Source: Deltaproteobacteria bacterium | GTDB lineage: Bacteria > Desulfobacterota > Syntrophorhabdia > Syntrophorhabdales > Syntrophorhabdaceae | Length of the DNA: 9,306 nucleotides | Direction: 5' to 3' | Assembly (NCBI GenBank): GCA_003506795.1 | Contig: DNYO01000274.1 | Span: forward strand, 1-9,306 | Program-made: the position numbers and the translations under genes | The notes under the pieces: model-generated | The model's database searches: none | Seen by the model: only the letters and a program-made list of their open reading frames with translations | Told to the model about the DNA's origin: nothing | Part shown: one piece after another, positions 7,284-9,306 of the stretch | How positions within the stretch are numbered: position 1 is the first letter of the stretch | How the letters are laid out: each line of letters opens with the position of its first letter

Positions 7284-8078
7284 TTAGTGGAAGGATTGGC
7301 TGTCGTCGGGAAAATTCCCCGCCGTGACTTCGTTGATATATTCCTTGACAGCCCTGTCTATCTCCTCGGAAAGATTTAAATATTGTTTCACGAACTTGGG
7401 CCGGAAATCGCCCAGAAGGCCGAGCAGGTCGTGTATAACCAGGACCTGTCCGTCGCAATCGGGCCCGGCGCCGATTCCAATGGTGGGAATCGACAGCATT
7501 TCGGTGATCTCTTTGGCAAGCTGCCTCGGGACGCATTCGAGGACTACCATGAATGCACCGGCCGCCTCGACAGCCCGTGCGTCGTCCAGGAGTTTCTCGA
7601 CATCCTTGCCCTTACCCTGGACCTTGTATCCTCCCATGCGGTGGATCGACTGCGGGGTAAGGCCGATATGGGCCACGACAGGGATATCTATGTCGACAAT
7701 GGCTTTGATCGTGTCGTGCATGTTGACGCCGCCCTCGAGCTTTACCGCCTCGGCACCGCTTTCCTTGAACATCCTGCCGGCATTGCGTCTTGCCTGCTCG
7801 ATGCTTTCCTGGTAGGACATAAATGGCATGTCTATTATGAGGAGAGCCCTCCTGGTGCCTCTGGCAACAGCCCGGGTATGGTGGATCATTTCATCGACAG
7901 TGACGGGAATTGTATTGGGATAACCCAGTACGACGGGGCCCACGGAATCGCCCACAAGGAGGGTATCTACTCCGGCGTTGTCGAGGATCTTCGCCGTGGG
8001 ATGATCGTAAGCGGTAAGCATGGTGATCTTTTGCTTACCTTTCATTCCTCTGAGCACCGGTACGGTTATCTTGTCCAT
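7284..8078 (-). CDS. panB: 3-methyl-2-oxobutanoate hydroxymethyltransferase
   Basis: A 264-residue TIM-barrel enzyme that transfers a hydroxymethyl group from 5,10-methylene-tetrahydrofolate to 2-ketoisovalerate, giving ketopantoate, the committed step of pantothenate synthesis. Magnesium ligands are in place: Asp44 in GDSVG, Asp83 in IDMPF and Glu115 in KLEGG. AHIGLTPQS (136-144), the catalytic Glu181 in LECVP and IGIGAG (200-205) are also present. Length is normal for PanB. It is the first gene of panBCD. Its ATG has only a weak GAGA ribosome-binding site (plus-strand 8084-8087), and an intrinsic terminator ends about 15 nt upstream, so expression is probably controlled by read-through of the leader. 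Confidence 0.97.
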   Translation of the reverse strand: MDKITVPVLRGMKGKQKITMLTAYDHPTAKILDNAGVDTLLVGDSVGPVVLGYPNTIPVTVDEMIHHTRAVARGTRRALLIIDMPFMSYQESIEQARRNAGRMFKESGAEAVKLEGGVNMHDTIKAIVDIDIPVVAHIGLTPQSIHRMGGYKVQGKGKDVEKLLDDARAVEAAGAFMVVLECVPRQLAKEITEMLSIPTIGIGAGPDCDGQVLVIHDLLGLLGDFRPKFVKQYLNLSEEIDRAVKEYINEVTAGNFPDDSQSFH

Positions 8079-8092
8079 AGTCGTCTCTAAAC

Positions 8093-8124
8093 AAAAAAAC
8101 CTTCTGAACTCGTATCAGAAGGTT
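8093..8124 (-). terminator. Intrinsic terminator in the panB leader (attenuator candidate)
   Basis: Read on the minus strand, AACCTTCTGA (8124-8115) pairs perfectly with TCAGAAGGTT (8107-8098) around a 7-nt loop, and a run of seven T follows (8099-8093, the first two in the stem). The T-run ends about 14 nt before the panB ATG, too close for a promoter plus leader between them. It therefore probably acts on the panB transcript itself, though it could also stop transcripts from the zinc-ribbon gene upstream. Confidence 0.8.
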
Positions 8125-8142
8125 ATCATTGTTTCACGCCTT

Positions 8143-8175
8143 CCGTCTCGGTCCAGTTGTTAAGGATCCAAGCGG
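8143..8175 (-). ncRNA. panB leader hairpin with two bulged adenosines, Pan-motif-like
   Basis: On the minus strand the leader folds as CCG/CGG (8175-8173 with 8145-8143), one bulged A (8146) on the 3' side, CTTGG/CCGAG (8172-8168 with 8151-8147, one T-G pair), one bulged A (8167) on the 5' side, TCC/GGA (8166-8164 with 8154-8152), and a 9-nt loop. A published structured-RNA family named Pan occurs before pantothenate operons, including in Deltaproteobacteria, and as I recall it is a hairpin with two conserved bulged adenosines, often in pairs. Only one copy is seen here. The fold is directly visible; membership of the Pan family is inference. Confidence 0.55.
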
Positions 8176-8186
8176 TATCCGGTAAT

Positions 8187-8215
8187 ATGAAACACCCAAT
8201 CCCGGAAAATGTCAA
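8187..8215 (-). promoter_or_regulatory. panB: Candidate sigma70 promoter for panBCD
   Basis: On the minus strand a perfect -35 box TTGACA (8215-8210) is followed, after 17 nt, by TTTCAT (8192-8187), four of six matches to TATAAT. Transcription would start near 8180 and give a leader of about 100 nt that contains the bulged hairpin and the terminator. The -10 match is mediocre, but the position fits the leader well. Confidence 0.5.
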
Positions 8216-8227
8216 TATCTATTTCTA

Positions 8228-8258
8228 CCGGAGGCGGCGGGTGTCTTCCCGCCCCCGG
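8228..8258. other. GC-rich stem-loop between the zinc-ribbon gene and the panB promoter
   Basis: On the plus strand, 8228-8241 (CCGGAGGCGGCGGG) can pair with 8248-8258 (CCCGCCCCCGG) around a 6-nt loop, allowing a 3-nt bulge. The core is six perfect GC pairs. It starts about 10 nt beyond the zinc-ribbon stop on the minus strand. No T-run follows in either direction, so it may protect or loosely terminate that mRNA but is not a canonical intrinsic terminator. Confidence 0.45.
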
Positions 8259-8267
8259 AAAGGATGC

Positions 8268-8462
8268 CTAAGCCCCCTTGTTCTTAAACTCATCATACCG
8301 CATCATTGCTACAAAAGCCTCTTCGTCGTCAAGGAACTCATCATAGCTTAGCTCCTTAGCAACCTGGCTGCTGCCGCAATTAGGGCAGAATAATTCAGGC
8401 ACTTCACCATCGAGAAAAGAGTATCCGCACAGTTTGCAGACATATTCGTCGGGTATTCTCAC
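8268..8462 (-). CDS. Small rubredoxin-like zinc-ribbon protein
   Basis: A 64-residue protein with two Cys pairs, Cys9-x2-Cys12 in CKLCGY and Cys26-x2-Cys29 in CPNCG. The spacing is shorter than in true rubredoxin and resembles the C-terminal rubredoxin-like domain of rubrerythrin; here it stands alone with no ferritin-like diiron domain. It should bind one Fe or Zn with four thiolates. The second half (about residues 36-64) is rich in Asp, Glu, Phe and Met and probably helical. Translation starts at GTG, supported by AGGAGG 4 nt upstream, a rather short spacing; no better start precedes the first Cys pair. It has its own promoter (8517-8490). An electron-transfer or redox role next to the MBL hydrolase is possible but not shown; a structural zinc ribbon is equally possible. 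Confidence 0.8.
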   Translation of the reverse strand: MRIPDEYVCKLCGYSFLDGEVPELFCPNCGSSQVAKELSYDEFLDDEEAFVAMMRYDEFKNKGA

Positions 8463-8489
8463 TGTTCCTCCTATGAAACTGACACTTCA

Positions 8490-8517
8490 AATATATACCT
8501 ACGGGGGGAATTGTCAA
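8490..8517 (-). promoter_or_regulatory. Sigma70-type promoter of the zinc-ribbon gene
   Basis: On the minus strand TTGACA (8517-8512) is a perfect -35 box, and TATATT (8495-8490), 16 nt later, matches five of six -10 positions. Transcription would start near 8483, about 20 nt before the GTG start, leaving room for the AGGAGG ribosome-binding site. This is the best promoter match in the window and implies the gene can be expressed apart from the MBL gene upstream. Confidence 0.7.
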
Positions 8518-8524
8518 TGACAAT
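8510..8524. promoter_or_regulatory. 15-bp palindrome over the -35 box, operator candidate
   Basis: ATTGTCA and TGACAAT form a perfect 7+1+7 palindrome centred on 8517, overlapping the -35 box of the zinc-ribbon promoter. A dimeric repressor bound here would block RNA polymerase. The site does not match the FNR consensus, and I cannot name the regulator. Confidence 0.5.
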
Positions 8525-8536
8525 CGTAGCCCCGGT

Positions 8537-9190
8537 TTAAAAGAACTCACCCATGATCATCGTAAAGTTCTTTTGTATCATATCCTTTCCCCTTACTGCC
8601 TCTCCGTGACCGGGGATAAGGTATTCTATGTCCAGCGAAGCGAGTCTTGTAATGCTGTGCGCCAGCGCCTCCATATTCCCGCCGGGAAGGTCGGTCCTCC
8701 CCACGCCCATGTAGAAGACTGTGTCGCCCGATATGAGCAGTTTCTTTTCCTCACAGTACAGGCACAGCGAACCCGGGGAATGACCGGGGGTAAGAAGCAC
8801 CTGGAAACGTGTGTCACCGATGTCGAACGTTCCTTCGTTGAGGTAGAAGGAATAGGGCTTCTTCGGAATTTCGCAGCCCGTCATCAGGTAGAGTTCTTTC
8901 CCGCTGTTATTGAGGTAGTCGAACTCGACCTTACCTATCGCCCTCATTGTCTCTTTGTCGAAGGCGTCCGCCGCTTCGATATGGTCGGGATGGCTGTGGG
9001 TGCCGATGACGAGTTTTACGGACTCTATCCTCTTGCTGTCTTTAGCCATGCCGCCCGCCACGTTTCCCAGGAAATTCTTGTGTCCCGGGTCGATGAGAGT
9101 CGGAACGGGCCCATCGATAAACACTGTGTTGCAGTTGTTTGCCTCGTACGAGACCCAGGGAATAACGTAAATATTGTCGATAAAATTCAT
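8537..9190 (-). CDS. MBL-fold metallo-hydrolase, glyoxalase II-like
   Basis: A 217-residue metallo-beta-lactamase-fold hydrolase. The dinuclear metal site is complete: THSHPDH (His65, His67, Asp69, His70), His137 in TPGHSPGS, Asp156 in SGDT and His195 in PGHGE. The segment GDTVFYMGVGRTDLPGG (155-171) is typical of glyoxalase II and related thioester or persulfide enzymes. The protein is cytoplasmic and lacks the flavodoxin domain of flavodiiron proteins. The frame stays open to 9247, but 9190 is the better start: AGGAGA lies 4 nt upstream, and an upstream reading frame ends by ATGA overlap exactly there. The substrate is unknown; the family covers hydroxyacylglutathione hydrolases, persulfide dioxygenases and many uncharacterised members. 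The zinc-ribbon gene follows 74 nt downstream with its own promoter. Confidence 0.88.
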   Translation of the reverse strand: MNFIDNIYVIPWVSYEANNCNTVFIDGPVPTLIDPGHKNFLGNVAGGMAKDSKRIESVKLVIGTHSHPDHIEAADAFDKETMRAIGKVEFDYLNNSGKELYLMTGCEIPKKPYSFYLNEGTFDIGDTRFQVLLTPGHSPGSLCLYCEEKKLLISGDTVFYMGVGRTDLPGGNMEALAHSITRLASLDIEYLIPGHGEAVRGKDMIQKNFTMIMGEFF

Positions 9191-9306
9191 GCCGTCTCCT
9201 GCTGCACCAGTAAGGCGTCGCTGTCGATTTCTTCCGCCTGAAAGCAAAAAGTTCTCCGTGTGCCGTCGTTGATCTCCACGCTTGCGGTCTGCGGTACATC
9301 CCTGCC
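9187..9306 (-). CDS. C-terminal end of an unidentified gene, cut by the window edge
   Basis: The frame on the minus strand is open from the window edge and ends at a TGA (9189-9187) that overlaps the ATG of the MBL gene as ATGA. The visible 39 residues include TASVEINDGTRRTF and an acidic stretch, ending LVQQETA. The four-base overlap and the ribosome-binding site of the next gene inside its last codons are typical of a real operon partner. I do not recognise the protein from this fragment. Confidence 0.6.
   Translation of the reverse strand, partial: GRDVPQTASVEINDGTRRTFCFQAEEIDSDALLVQQETA

Noticed and set aside
8157..8351. Plus-strand 64-codon frame in the panB leader region
   Set aside because: It crosses the panB promoter, the GC-rich stem and the end of the zinc-ribbon gene, and has no recognisable motif or good start signal.
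8573..9241. Long plus-strand open frame opposite the MBL gene
   Set aside because: The minus strand encodes a complete MBL motif set in the same place; the plus frame has no recognisable motif and reads as an antisense shadow.
9191..9247. Extended N-terminus for the MBL protein starting at 9247
   Set aside because: The added residues look unlike the family and overlap a separate frame ending by ATGA at 9190-9187, where a good ribosome-binding site also lies.
1..9306. CRISPR array, tRNA, rRNA, transposase or attachment sites
   Set aside because: I looked for spaced direct repeats, cloverleaf-like sequence and integrase or transposase motifs and found none.

Overview
The window looks like a piece of a moderately GC-rich bacterial chromosome with no sign of mobile DNA. 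A tightly packed operon for an amino-sugar-type fusion protein, a TIM-barrel isomerase and a PurS-PurL fusion lies next to a panBCD operon, a stand-alone rubredoxin-like zinc ribbon and a glyoxalase-II-type hydrolase. This mix fits an anaerobic or microaerophilic Desulfobacterota (former Deltaproteobacteria) lineage, possibly a Syntrophorhabdus relative. That assignment is inference from gene content; no phylogenetic marker is present.

Left half (plus strand, about 235-5922): three genes run head to tail with gaps of 26 and 1 nt. The first is an unusual fusion. Its N-terminal four-helix membrane region and Rossmann module resemble those of FlaA1/CapD/PglF dehydratases and WbaP-type phosphoglycosyl transferases, but here they are joined to a complete DegT/DnrJ/EryC1-family PLP aminotransferase. 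The second is a xylose-isomerase-like TIM-barrel protein with a full set of metal ligands. The third is a 996-residue formylglycinamidine-ribonucleotide synthase with PurS-like sequence at its N-terminus and no glutaminase domain. An 8-bp hairpin covers the junction of genes 1 and 2. A 14-bp perfect hairpin at 5973-6005 serves as a bidirectional terminator between this operon and the convergent pan operon.

Right half (minus strand, about 9306-6062): the order of transcription is an unidentified gene cut by the window edge, an MBL-fold hydrolase (ATGA overlap with the cut gene), a 64-residue rubredoxin-like zinc ribbon with its own strong sigma70-type promoter, and then panB-panC-panD. These three enzymes supply hydroxymethylation of ketoisovalerate, beta-alanine from aspartate, and the final condensation to pantothenate (ketopantoate reductase, PanE/IlvC, is not in the window).

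The most interesting element is the roughly 100-nt leader of panB. A promoter-like sequence (8215-8187) is followed by a hairpin with two single bulged adenosines (8175-8143), then an intrinsic terminator that ends only about 15 nt before the panB start codon. A 7-bp alternative pairing joins the 3' arm of the hairpin to the left arm of the terminator, so the leader can be drawn as a transcription-attenuation switch. It resembles the published orphan 'Pan' RNA motif as I remember it. A 15-bp palindrome over the -35 box of the zinc-ribbon gene is a second regulatory candidate.
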